From positions 2,816,001 through 2,880,000 of the forward strand of contig NZ_CP030104.1 in the NCBI RefSeq assembly GCF_003269425.1: 64,000 nucleotides of DNA, given 5' to 3'. The stretch's first letter is position 1; every line of letters starts with the position of its first letter. The stretch comes from Flagellimonas maritima. GTDB lineage: Bacteria; Bacteroidota; Bacteroidia; Flavobacteriales; Flavobacteriaceae. A program made the position numbers and the translations under genes. The notes under the pieces are model-generated. The model did no database searches. It saw only the letters and a program-made list of their open reading frames with translations, and was not told the DNA's origin. Below, piece after piece: positions 38,191-46,743 of the stretch.

Positions 38191-39560
38191 AAAAAGTGAC
38201 TATATATGGCAAGCGTAATGGTTTAAAAATAAAAAGCGTTGGAAGTAATGGCTTTCTTCGGTGCTCCACTGTATTACTACTATTAATTATTGTTGGTTGT
38301 AAAGAAAAAAGCAAAACTGCACTGAATCAAAAAGATGAAGTCATCGAGGTACTGCGTCAACCGGCAGAATACGATGAACAGGAGGCCGTATGGTTGCTCT
38401 GGTCTCCTGTGGACCATTTAAAAGGCCAATCCAATGTAAATGTGACCTTGAAGATTATTGATGCTTTGGTTCAAAAAGAGAGAATAATTGTTTCTGCCGC
38501 TACAGATTCCTTGCTTAAAATGGCTCAAAAAAGCATTCCTAAAGAATATTTGGACAAGGGATGGGTTGAACTTCTTAAAATACCCTCTGAAGAACTATGG
38601 GTAAGGGATATGGGACCAAACTTTGTAGTGCTGACAAATGGCAAAAAGGCCATCGTTGATTTTGGATTCAATGCATGGGGCTACACGGACAGTGATAATA
38701 TGGACGATTATACCATCCGTATGGAAAAGTTTGATGAAGCTGTGGCACATATAAAAAATCTCCCTCTGATTCAAACAAATTTAATTAGTGAGGGTGGTAA
38801 TAGGGAAGTAAATGGTGAAGGTGTGCTCATGGTTACGGAAGCGGTAGAAAGGGGCAGAAACCCAAATATGGACTTAAAAGAAATGGAAGCCGAATTTCAG
38901 CGTGTTCTCGGTATTGAAAAGGTAATCTGGTTAAAGGAAGGACTCAAGGAAGATGATCATACGTTTAGAGGAGTCGTAGCGTTGGAAAATGGCGAATTTG
39001 CCTATACAGCGGTAACTACCAATGGCCATATTGATGAGTTCGCCAGGTTTGTAAATGACTCTACCATTCTTTTGGCAAGTGTAAAAGCCAAAGATTTGGA
39101 AGATCCTGTAGCAGCAGAAAATCACAAACGGATGGAAGAAAATTACAATATCCTTACTAAAGCGACCGACCAAAATGGCAATCCCTTTAATATTATCCGT
39201 ATGCCACTGCCCAAACTTGTTTTGGGTAAAATGGGACCAGGGGATTTGGTCTATGATTTTATCAGTGAACTTGAATATGAAGATGGGTCAGTTTTTCCTG
39301 TAGGAGATGAGGTTACTGTTATTGCAGCAGCGAGCTATCTTAATTTTTTAATTACAGATGAGGTGGTCATCGGACAAAAATACTATTCCGATGGAATGGA
39401 CAAAGAGATTGAAGAAAGAGATAAAGAAGCAAAAAACATTTTACAACAAGTATTCCCAAATCGTACAATCGTTATGATCAATGCATTGGCCGTTAATTTT
39501 GGTGGTGGTGGAATTCATTGTATTACCATGAACGAACCTACGATTGATAACCGGAAATAA
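38187..39560 (+). CDS. Exported agmatine deiminase-family lipoprotein
   Basis: This 457-residue protein has a long basic N-terminus, a hydrophobic stretch and a lipobox LIIVGC (C at about residue 36), so it is likely a lipoprotein outside the cytosol. The rest is a peptidylarginine/agmatine deiminase domain (PAD-porph family): WVRDMGPNFVV, LISEGGNREVNGEGVLMVTE and the catalytic cysteine near C445 in GGGGIHCITMNEP. Typical agmatine deiminases are cytosolic and about 370 residues. It would turn agmatine, or arginine residues if it acts like the Porphyromonas enzyme, into a ureido compound plus ammonia. The split between those substrates is open. Confidence 0.88.
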   Translation: MKKVTIYGKRNGLKIKSVGSNGFLRCSTVLLLLIIVGCKEKSKTALNQKDEVIEVLRQPAEYDEQEAVWLLWSPVDHLKGQSNVNVTLKIIDALVQKERIIVSAATDSLLKMAQKSIPKEYLDKGWVELLKIPSEELWVRDMGPNFVVLTNGKKAIVDFGFNAWGYTDSDNMDDYTIRMEKFDEAVAHIKNLPLIQTNLISEGGNREVNGEGVLMVTEAVERGRNPNMDLKEMEAEFQRVLGIEKVIWLKEGLKEDDHTFRGVVALENGEFAYTAVTTNGHIDEFARFVNDSTILLASVKAKDLEDPVAAENHKRMEENYNILTKATDQNGNPFNIIRMPLPKLVLGKMGPGDLVYDFISELEYEDGSVFPVGDEVTVIAAASYLNFLITDEVVIGQKYYSDGMDKEIEERDKEAKNILQQVFPNRTIVMINALAVNFGGGGIHCITMNEPTIDNRK

Positions 39561-39569
39561 ACCCATTAT

Positions 39570-40880
39570 ATGCTCACAAGACATTTACTATTCGCTTTAT
39601 TTTTTGTTTTGCTTTTTTCGTCATGTGGGAATGATGGGAAAAAACCTGTTCCAGAATTCATTGCGCTCAATACGCAAGGGCTACAAAAAGAACTGGACTC
39701 AGTTTTTGTAAGAAACGAATTAATGGGAATGTCCGTTGCACTTATCGATGAAGGAAAAATATCATGGCAGTACACCCATGGTCTAGCAGATGAAGGGCGA
39801 AATATCCCAATAACGGAAAACACTATATATAGAGTAGCATCAATATCTAAATCGATAACGACATCAGCATTGCTGCAATTATGGGAAGCTGGAAAGATAG
39901 ACTTGGATGTCGATGTTAGCGAATATTTAGGTTGGAAATTGGTAAATCCCAAATATCCGGACATACCGATAACCTTAATGCAGCTTTTGAGCCATCAAAG
40001 TAGTATTAGGGATGGGGAAGGCTATGGAAGGTTTTCTAAAAACATGATAGTCAAAGAACTGAATATTAAAGAACTATTTTCAATAAGCGGTGAATATTTT
40101 ACCGATGACATTTTTGCAGCGCATGAGCCTGGGGAATATTTTTCCTATACCAATTGCACCTGGGGCATTATTGTTTCCGTAATCGAAAAAATCAGCGAAC
40201 AGCGTTTTGATGACTACTGCCGAGAACATATTTTCAAACCATTGGGAATGAAAGCTGATTTTAATGCTTCCAAGATTGATAAGATAGATTCCCTTGCTGT
40301 TTTATATCGCTACAACGACGATGCATGGGTTGCACAGGCAGACAATTACAAAGGCATTGTTCCCGAATCGCGTGCGTATGAAGGATATGAACTCGGGCAA
40401 AACGGATTGCTTTTTGGTCCTCAAGGAAGTTTAAGAAGCTCTGCAAATGATTTGGCAACATTCTCCCTCATGCTAATGAATGATGGTTACTACAACAAAA
40501 CTCAAATATTGAAAAAAGAGACAGTGTCCCTAATGTTGGAAAGTCACTGGATGTACAATGCCGACAATGGCAACACGTGGGAAAACTTCTTTTTATCCTA
40601 TGGACTAGGCATACACATTTTGAGCAATACCGAAGGCTCCGATATTATTTTTCCAAATTGGAAAATGGTGGGCCATCCGGGCATTGCTTATGGTCTATTG
40701 AGCGATATGTATTTTGATAAAGAACGTAGAAGTGGTATTGTCTTTATAACCAATGGGTCTAAAAAAAGCTTTGAATATGGACAGCATACCTCTTTCTATC
40801 AAGTAGAAGAAGATGTTTTTAAAGTGATTCATCCTTTTTTAAAGGAAATTGAAGATAAAAGACAATTAAAAGAGGAATAA
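39570..40880 (+). CDS. Serine hydrolase of the class C beta-lactamase/D-aminopeptidase family, lipoprotein
   Basis: This 436-residue protein has a lipoprotein signal with lipobox LFSSC (C at residue 20). Family marks are S-I-S-K (SxxK, in YRVASISKSITTS), Y-T-N (in YFSYTNCTWG) and H-P-G (in MVGHPGIAYG). Such enzymes hydrolyse amides or esters, often of D-amino acids or beta-lactams. It lies 9 nt behind the deiminase gene and 2 nt before the antiporter gene, within the catabolic operon, so it may release the island's substrate from a larger compound in the periplasm. Confidence 0.88.
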   Translation: MLTRHLLFALFFVLLFSSCGNDGKKPVPEFIALNTQGLQKELDSVFVRNELMGMSVALIDEGKISWQYTHGLADEGRNIPITENTIYRVASISKSITTSALLQLWEAGKIDLDVDVSEYLGWKLVNPKYPDIPITLMQLLSHQSSIRDGEGYGRFSKNMIVKELNIKELFSISGEYFTDDIFAAHEPGEYFSYTNCTWGIIVSVIEKISEQRFDDYCREHIFKPLGMKADFNASKIDKIDSLAVLYRYNDDAWVAQADNYKGIVPESRAYEGYELGQNGLLFGPQGSLRSSANDLATFSLMLMNDGYYNKTQILKKETVSLMLESHWMYNADNGNTWENFFLSYGLGIHILSNTEGSDIIFPNWKMVGHPGIAYGLLSDMYFDKERRSGIVFITNGSKKSFEYGQHTSFYQVEEDVFKVIHPFLKEIEDKRQLKEE

Positions 40881-40882
40881 AC

Positions 40883-42241
40883 ATGGAGCATTTGGGTCTT
40901 CTGAGTTTACTTCCAACACTTACGGTAATTGTTCTGGCCTTGCTGACCAGAAAGACGTTCGAGGCTTTGGTCGGCGGTTCTTTAGTTGGATTTCTCATTA
41001 TTTCCATCTCTAGTTTTTTTACGGATTTTACAAACTCCTTGCTTCAGGTAATGCAGGATGCTACCATAGGCTGGGTTATATTGGTTTGCGGTCTGTTCGG
41101 TTCACTGATTCACCTTTTGGCACAGTCAGGGGGAACAACTGCGTTCTCAAGTTATTTACTGAAATATGTAAAAAATAGAAAAGGAGCTCTTTTGGCTACA
41201 TGGCTATTGGGGCTTTGTATTTTTATAGACGACTATCTAAATGCACTTACTGTTGGAGCATCCATGAAGAAAGTTACCGATCGTTTTAAAGTTCCCAGGG
41301 AGATGCTGGCCTATGTAGTAGATTCTACTGCAGCACCAATTTGTGTATTGATACCTTTATCAACTTGGGCAATTTATATTTCCGGTCTTTTGGAAAGTGA
41401 AGGAGTAGTGGAGAAGGGACAAGGACTTGCAGGCTATTTTCAGGCCATTCCTTATATAACCTACGGTTGGGTGGCAGCTATTTTGGTGCCTTTGGTGGCA
41501 TTGAACCTAATTCCTGCCTTGGGAGCCATGAAGCGAGCAGAAAAAAGGGCGGAACAAGGTATCTTGATTCCGCCAAATTCGGATTCCATCAATTTAAAAA
41601 TGCCCGAAGGTATTTCTGATAAAGCCCCAAAACTATCCTTCTTCGTCTTTCCCATTATTGTATTGATTTCGGCAACGGTTTTTTTTGATATAGATGCTCT
41701 AAAGGGTGTTATCTCAGCTATAGTTTTTACTGTTATTTTCTATGCATTTCAAAAGATTATGTCATTTACACAGGCAATGCAAGGCATTTTTACTGGATTT
41801 AAGACAATGTTTTATGCACTTGCTATCGTGGTTATGTCTTTTGTGTTAAAAGATGTAAATGACCAACTGGGTCTTACAAAATTTATAATAGAATCGGTCT
41901 CACCACTTATCAATAAAGAATTTTTACCATTGATAGCATTCGTATCTTTAGCATTGGTGACTTTTGCGACCGGTTCATTTTGGGGCGTGTATGCTATTTC
42001 ACTGCCGATTATAGTTCCATTGGCACAAGGCATGGGTGTAGATATTTGGTTGGCCATAGGGGCCGTCATCAGTGCTGGAGCTTTTGGTTCACATGCTTGT
42101 TTTTATGGTGATGCCACTGTATTGTCCGCATCGGCTACCGGTTGTAATAATATGGCGCACGTAATGACACAATTGCCATATACTTTAATAGCGGGGGCAA
42201 TCACATGTGTTATCTATCTAATTTTAGGTCATATGATATAA
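40883..42241 (+). CDS. NhaC-family Na+/H+ antiporter-like transporter
   Basis: This 452-residue membrane protein has about 11-12 predicted spans. The motif LGLCIFIDDYLNALTVGASM (paired aspartates in a membrane helix), and later DSTAAPICVLIPLSTWAIY and GSFWGVYAISLPIIVPLA, are those of the NhaC/arsenite-antiporter superfamily branch. Members exchange cations, and some carry organic substrates or amino acids. Its place in the amine-catabolism operon suggests it takes up or exchanges the amine or product, driven by sodium, rather than general pH control. Confidence 0.88.
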   Translation: MEHLGLLSLLPTLTVIVLALLTRKTFEALVGGSLVGFLIISISSFFTDFTNSLLQVMQDATIGWVILVCGLFGSLIHLLAQSGGTTAFSSYLLKYVKNRKGALLATWLLGLCIFIDDYLNALTVGASMKKVTDRFKVPREMLAYVVDSTAAPICVLIPLSTWAIYISGLLESEGVVEKGQGLAGYFQAIPYITYGWVAAILVPLVALNLIPALGAMKRAEKRAEQGILIPPNSDSINLKMPEGISDKAPKLSFFVFPIIVLISATVFFDIDALKGVISAIVFTVIFYAFQKIMSFTQAMQGIFTGFKTMFYALAIVVMSFVLKDVNDQLGLTKFIIESVSPLINKEFLPLIAFVSLALVTFATGSFWGVYAISLPIIVPLAQGMGVDIWLAIGAVISAGAFGSHACFYGDATVLSASATGCNNMAHVMTQLPYTLIAGAITCVIYLILGHMI

Positions 42242-42260
42242 GGATTCTCAAAATAAATTA

Positions 42261-43715
42261 ATGGAGCAGCAAATGATGAACAAAGAATTACTTTTTAATA
42301 CTTCATACGTGGATGGCAAATGGTCGACCAATACATCAGAAACTTTTAAGGTGTATAATCCAGCTAACGGAGAAGTAATTGCCGAAATACGTGACGACGA
42401 TGCTTCAATTGTGGAACAAGCCATTACAGCTGCTGATAAGGCCTTTAAACAATGGAGCGGTAAAACGGCATCGGAACGTTCAAAGATATTGGAAAAATGG
42501 TATGATCTGATATGCGAAAACCAAGAGGATTTGGCTAAGATAATGACCTATGAATGTGGAAAACCGTTAACGGAGAGCAGGGGTGAAGTTTCTTATGGCG
42601 CTTCCTTCATCAAATGGTTTGCAGAAGAGGGAAAACGTACTTATGGCGATGTTATTCCGTCTACTTCCAATTCAAAGCGAATTGTAACCATCAAACAGCC
42701 AATAGGGGTGGTGGGAGCAATGACTCCTTGGAATTTTCCGTTGGCCATGATCACAAGAAAAGTAGCTCCAGCCTTGGCAACAGGATGCACGGTAGTTGTG
42801 AGACCAAGTGAAGAAACCCCATTGACGGCTTTGGCCATAGCTAAACTGTCTAAAGATGCAGGTTTCCCTAATGGCGTTTTCAATGTGGTGGTAGGTAAAG
42901 ATGCGCCCACCATGGGAAAGATACTTTGTGAGAGCAATCTTGTAAAGAAAATATCTTTTACGGGATCTACAAAGGTGGGACAGCTACTTATGTCACAAAG
43001 TGCCAAAACACTTAAAAAAATGAGTTTGGAACTTGGTGGAAACGCTCCTTTTATTGTTTTTGAAGATGCAGATCTGGACGCTGCCGTTCAAGGAGCCATG
43101 GTATCAAAATACAGAAATGCAGGACAAACCTGTGTTTGTGTCAATAGATTCCTGGTGCACGAAAACGTGTATGACGAGTTCGTTGAAAAATTTGTGGCAG
43201 AGGTATTAAAATTGAAAATAGGGAACGGTTGGGTAGAGAAGGTTGAAATAGGGCCGCTTATCCATAAAAAAGCATTGGAAAAAACTGAGGATTTTATTGT
43301 GGACGCAAAAAATAAAGGTGGTGAAATACTTTGTGGCGGAAACAAAATCGACCAATTTTTTTATGAGCCTACAGTAATTGGGGAAGCTAATACCAAAATG
43401 GATTTGACTCACGAAGAAATTTTTGGGCCAGTTGCAGCAATTTTCAAGTTTTCAACAGATGAGGAGGCATTACGCATGGCCAATGATACCAAATATGGAT
43501 TGGCGTCTTATTTTTATTCCCAGAATATATCTAGATGTTGGAAGGTTGCAGAAGCGCTGGAGTATGGTATGGTTGGTATAAACGAAGGGCTCATTTCTAC
43601 GGAAGTTGCACCATTTGGAGGAATCAAACATTCTGGAATGGGCCGCGAAGGCTCTAAATACGGTGTAGAAGATTACTTGGAAATCAAATATCTATGTTTT
43701 GGGAATATGGAGTAA
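42261..43715 (+). CDS. gabD: Succinate-semialdehyde dehydrogenase (GabD-type)
   Basis: This 484-residue aldehyde dehydrogenase has the SSADH-typical double cysteine in NAGQTCVCVNRFLVH, with the catalytic Cys first. Other marks are MTPWNFPLAMITRKVAPALATG, SFTGSTKVGQLLM, LELGGNAPFIVFEDADLDAA and the C-terminal EVAPFGGIKHSGMGREGSKYG. It oxidises succinate semialdehyde to succinate, the last step of GABA breakdown. It closes the plus-strand operon, 19 nt behind the antiporter gene. Together with the gabT-like gene on the other strand it completes the GABA shunt. Confidence 0.92.
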   Translation: MEQQMMNKELLFNTSYVDGKWSTNTSETFKVYNPANGEVIAEIRDDDASIVEQAITAADKAFKQWSGKTASERSKILEKWYDLICENQEDLAKIMTYECGKPLTESRGEVSYGASFIKWFAEEGKRTYGDVIPSTSNSKRIVTIKQPIGVVGAMTPWNFPLAMITRKVAPALATGCTVVVRPSEETPLTALAIAKLSKDAGFPNGVFNVVVGKDAPTMGKILCESNLVKKISFTGSTKVGQLLMSQSAKTLKKMSLELGGNAPFIVFEDADLDAAVQGAMVSKYRNAGQTCVCVNRFLVHENVYDEFVEKFVAEVLKLKIGNGWVEKVEIGPLIHKKALEKTEDFIVDAKNKGGEILCGGNKIDQFFYEPTVIGEANTKMDLTHEEIFGPVAAIFKFSTDEEALRMANDTKYGLASYFYSQNISRCWKVAEALEYGMVGINEGLISTEVAPFGGIKHSGMGREGSKYGVEDYLEIKYLCFGNME

Positions 43716-43891
43716 GGCAAACTTCTAAACTATCTATAAATATTCTTTAAGAAACTAAATATTATTATAATTATTATTATTCGATTACTAGCGCCTATTG
43801 CCAATTTAGTTCTAAGATAATCGGCCTTATCAATTTTGAAAGACTGCTATTCTTATGAGTATTTAGCAAAGAATTATTCACATCTTTACAA

Positions 43892-44503
43892 TCATTCTTT
43901 AGCTCTCATCTCAAAGCTCACCATTCCTCCATCTACCTCTATTTTATCTAGTTTGCCGTTGGTATAATGGTAAAAATTTTCATTTCCCTTTTCATTGACC
44001 ATCTTATAAAGCCCCTCTCGGATTTTAACGATTTCGTTAAAGTTCCCCAATTGCTCGGAAAAAATCTTGTCAACATTGTCAGGTTCATCAAAATAGAGCT
44101 TGATCGAGGAGATATCTATCAAATCCGTAACCTTGTTTCTTTTTCCGTCACTAAACTTCACAACGTAATCATCACCTTTTTGGTTTACCAATACCTGTTT
44201 TGGCTTCCTTTTGTTGATCTTGATATTAACCTTGGAAGATCTTAGCCTTCCAGCATTATAAGTTACCCTGTATTTATAGCGTACATTGATTTTCTTTATC
44301 AAAAGAATAGTGGTATTGATTCGAGTGCTGGATGTATAGACCATCTTGTTCTTTATCTGGAACCTTTCAGCTTTAAGAGTACCTATCCTATCGCCTTTAT
44401 AGATAATTTCAAAAAGAAGCGTCTCCTCTGGTATGGGTGATTTATTGGTTACTCCAAAAATCGGATTGGTAATTAACAATAGAATTATGGTTAATGTCTT
44501 CAT
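43892..44503 (-). CDS. Exported protein of unknown function (DUF6134/DUF3108-like)
   Basis: This 203-residue protein has a Sec signal peptide (MKTLTIILLLITNPIFGVTN) and no lipobox. The mature part is built of regular strands (LLFEIIYKGDRIGTLKAERF, VRYKYRVTYNAG), resembling the DUF3108/DUF6134 group of periplasmic beta proteins. Function unknown. I used the ATG at 44503 because it starts the signal peptide; the frame has an upstream ATG at 44527. It stands alone, convergent with the catabolic operon and separated from it by about 175 nt. Confidence 0.72.
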   Translation of the reverse strand: MKTLTIILLLITNPIFGVTNKSPIPEETLLFEIIYKGDRIGTLKAERFQIKNKMVYTSSTRINTTILLIKKINVRYKYRVTYNAGRLRSSKVNIKINKRKPKQVLVNQKGDDYVVKFSDGKRNKVTDLIDISSIKLYFDEPDNVDKIFSEQLGNFNEIVKIREGLYKMVNEKGNENFYHYTNGKLDKIEVDGGMVSFEMRAKE

Positions 44504-45004
44504 CGTGGATTTTGTTTCTGTTTGCATTAAATTTATGAAAATACTTCCATCATACTTAAGAGGATGTTCCGAACAGTTTTTTTATTTGCTCATATCTTAA
44601 AATCCGATTTATACCCAGACAATTCTTTACAATTATATATATTTAATGAAACTGGAATTTTCCAGATTATTTTAAGTGATTATGCTAAACGAGAACGCGA
44701 TAAAAGACCCCCTATCCAGATTTTCCATAAGTTTGTTTCCAATATGTTCGTTGGACATGGACAGACCACTCTTTAAAATTTTTGAAGTATATCCATATGG
44801 GTTGATGTCCAATTCATTTATAAAAAAGCTTAAAACTATTGCGCTATATTATAGCTAGCATTTTGCCATTTTCTCTTATTTAGTGCTTTTGTAAGTTTTT
44901 ATCTTAAGCTGATTAATCTGTACATAATTAGTAGTCACGGATTTATTGATAGGTCACCAAATATTATAACAGGACGAATGTTTAATTTGATATTAAGGAA
45001 AAAT
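44504..45004 (+). other. Intergenic stretch without a recognisable gene
   Basis: About 500 nt of AT-rich sequence. Short open frames here (up to 70 codons) have no credible start or composition. A short palindrome (CTGGAA-TT-TTCCAG near 44652) is the only structure noted. Promoter sites for the exported protein are presumably at the left end. Confidence 0.55.
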
Positions 45005-45042
45005 AAAAAATCCCATAGATTAAAAATCTATGGGATTTTTTT
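45005..45042 (-). terminator. Intrinsic terminator after tRNA-Lys
   Basis: AAAAATCCCATAGATT pairs with AATCTATGGGATTTTT around a short A-rich loop, with A and T runs on either side. It stands 20 nt behind the tRNA 3' end and could stop transcription from both sides. Confidence 0.85.
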
Positions 45043-45063
45043 AATTCAATGAGGCTTTAAAAG

Positions 45064-45136
45064 TGACCTGACTGGGGCTCGAACCCAGGACCCTCTCCTT
45101 AAAAGGGAGATGCTCTACCAACTGAGCTATCAGGTC
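45064..45136 (-). tRNA. tRNA-Lys (anticodon TTT)
   Basis: On the minus strand the 73-nt sequence begins GACCTGA and ends TCAGGTCA, forming the acceptor stem with discriminator A. The D-arm AGCTCAGTTGGTAGAGC and T-arm with GGTTCGAGCCC are regular. The anticodon loop CTTTTAA, closed by TCTCC and GGAGA, gives anticodon TTT. CCA is not encoded. Confidence 0.97.
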
Positions 45137-45171
45137 TAAATTGGGCTAATGAGACTTGCTCTAAGCGGCTG

Positions 45172-45201
45172 CAAATATAATATCAATAATTTATTTTGCA
45201 A
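45172..45201 (-). promoter_or_regulatory. Promoter of tRNA-Lys
   Basis: On the minus strand TTG (45199-45201), 19 nt, TATATTTG (45172-45179) is a full match to the Bacteroidota consensus, 36 nt before the tRNA 5' end. Confidence 0.75.
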
Positions 45202-45222
45202 GATGATTTAATGATAAATTTG
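45196..45222 (+). promoter_or_regulatory. Candidate promoter of the shikimate kinase gene
   Basis: TTG at 45196-45198 and TAAATTTG at 45215-45222 are separated by 16 nt. The -7 box is a full match and lies 32 nt before the ATG; the spacing is one short of the usual range. Confidence 0.5.
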
Positions 45223-45254
45223 TGTTTTTTTGAAATCATAATTAATTACCGTAA

Positions 45255-45770
45255 ATGAAAGTAGTTTTGATAGGCTATATGGCAAGTGGAAAGTCGTCAA
45301 TTGGCAAGATGTTGGCCAAGGACCTACATGTGGAATTCATTGATTTGGATGATTATATCGAAGCCGAACTCAATATGTCAATAACAGCTATTTTTTCAGA
45401 AAAGGGAGAAATTTATTTCAGAAAAAAAGAGTCCGAAATACTTACAAAGATTTTATCCAAAAAAAAATCCTTTATACTTTCTACTGGCGGTGGAACTCCT
45501 TGTTACGGAAATAACATGAAAACGATTCTAGAAAAATCCACACATTCAATTTATCTACAGCTTCCTGTTTCAGCATTGATAAAGCGAATCGAAAAGGAAA
45601 AGCAACAAAGACCTTTGGTAAAAAATATAAAGAATGAGGATTTGCCCGAATTTATAGGAAAGCATTTATTCGAGAGAAGACAGTTTTATTTTCAGGCATT
45701 ACACACCATTGATTGCGGCCACAAGGACATTGATCAGCTGATAGAGGAAATAAAGGAATTACTATTCTAA
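45255..45770 (+). CDS. aroK: Shikimate kinase
   Basis: This 171-residue kinase phosphorylates shikimate at the 3-hydroxyl in the path to aromatic amino acids. The P-loop is IGYMASGKSSIGKMLA (residues 6-21). The substrate-binding aspartate is in FIDLDDYIE, the arginine in YFRKKESEIL, and the GGG of the shikimate site in LSTGGGTPC. The lid contains QQRPLV. Length and motif order are usual for the family. Its last 9 nt overlap the convergent phosphoribosyltransferase gene. Confidence 0.96.
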   Translation: MKVVLIGYMASGKSSIGKMLAKDLHVEFIDLDDYIEAELNMSITAIFSEKGEIYFRKKESEILTKILSKKKSFILSTGGGTPCYGNNMKTILEKSTHSIYLQLPVSALIKRIEKEKQQRPLVKNIKNEDLPEFIGKHLFERRQFYFQALHTIDCGHKDIDQLIEEIKELLF

Positions 45771-46259
45771 ATACACACCATCCTGCTTGGACTTGAACTC
45801 GACCCTTATATGCTCATTTAGGGACGTTGATAGCGATACACCCTTATAATCTGCCTTAATAGGATATTTTTTATGGTTTCTATTGACCAGAACAGCTGTT
45901 CGTAGTTGTTTTAAGGGAGTCTTGAGAAAATGATGAACACCATAAATTAAGGTAGTTCCAGAATTGAGTACATCGTCTACCAAGACTATGGACTTATTTC
46001 TATATTCAGCTTCTTGTATTGAAGTATTGACGCCACTTTCTAGAGGATTTTTTTTATCCATCATCATTTTACAGAGTACTATGCTGGCTTCGGTAATTTC
46101 TTCAAGTATTTTGGATATCTTTTTTGCCAATTTTAGACCTCCACCATCTATTCCCGCAATAATAATTTCTTTCTCGTTTACATTGGCTTCATAAATCTGA
46201 TACGCGATGCGCTTTATGGTATGTTGTATTTGTTTGTGGGTCAATATTTGGTTCGCCAT
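45762..46259 (-). CDS. Type I phosphoribosyltransferase-domain protein (PyrR-like)
   Basis: This 165-residue protein has the PRPP-binding motif SIVLVDDVLNSGTTLIYG (around residues 90-107) and a PyrR/HPRT-like flexible-loop region (IVLCKMMMDKKNP). PyrR-like, uracil or hypoxanthine transferase activity, or a regulatory role, are all possible; the sequence does not decide. It is tail-to-tail with aroK and precedes the S4-domain gene's strand neighbour only loosely. The start ATG gives MANQILTHKQIQHTIKRIAY, the usual opening of PyrR-type proteins. Confidence 0.85.
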   Translation of the reverse strand: MANQILTHKQIQHTIKRIAYQIYEANVNEKEIIIAGIDGGGLKLAKKISKILEEITEASIVLCKMMMDKKNPLESGVNTSIQEAEYRNKSIVLVDDVLNSGTTLIYGVHHFLKTPLKQLRTAVLVNRNHKKYPIKADYKGVSLSTSLNEHIRVEFKSKQDGVYLE

Positions 46260-46293
46260 GATTTAAGTATTACGGACAAAGATAAGAAACCAA

Positions 46294-46665
46294 TTATTCG
46301 GACTCGTCCAGATAACCATCAATATCTCTTCTGTCCTTTTTTGTAGGTCGGCCCAACCCCTTTTTTCGGTAATGGTCTTTTGCAGATTTTAAAAGTTCGT
46401 TATGTACAAAAGCATCTTTAGGAGTGGTATCTTTCCTATAAATATCAACTAATTTGGCTCCAACTCGGCTTTCGGGAATATCCAATACGGTCAATTGGTA
46501 CTCGATTTGATTTTTTCTTAGGTTGATTTTATCCATGGGATACACCTCTCTGGAAGGTTTTACAATACTACCATTGATTTTTACCTGCCCTTTTTTAACA
46601 GCTGTACTGGCAACGTTTCTCGTTTTATAGTATCTAATACACCAAAGGTATTTATCAATGCGCAT
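46294..46665 (-). CDS. S4-domain RNA-binding protein (Hsp15/HslR-like)
   Basis: This 123-residue protein opens with a clear S4 domain (residues 1-55: MRIDKYLWCIRYYKTRNVAS, then VKKGQVKINGSIVKPSREV) and ends in a basic tail (KKGLGRPTKKDRRDIDGY). Hsp15 binds stalled 50S subunits that carry a nascent chain with tRNA and frees them. Length and layout agree with it. It lies 34 nt behind the phosphoribosyltransferase gene's start region on the same strand, upstream of it, so the two may share a transcript. Confidence 0.9.
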   Translation of the reverse strand: MRIDKYLWCIRYYKTRNVASTAVKKGQVKINGSIVKPSREVYPMDKINLRKNQIEYQLTVLDIPESRVGAKLVDIYRKDTTPKDAFVHNELLKSAKDHYRKKGLGRPTKKDRRDIDGYLDESE

Positions 46666-46743
46666 AAACTCTGCAAATCTTTGTTAATGGAATAAGCAAA
46701 AATAGCGGAAAATTGTATCTTGCGCAGCTAAATTATAAACTTG

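Noticed and set aside
44564-44858. Two overlapping plus-strand frames of 60-70 codons
   Set aside because: Amino-acid composition and lack of a promoter or start context look like chance in AT-rich intergenic sequence.
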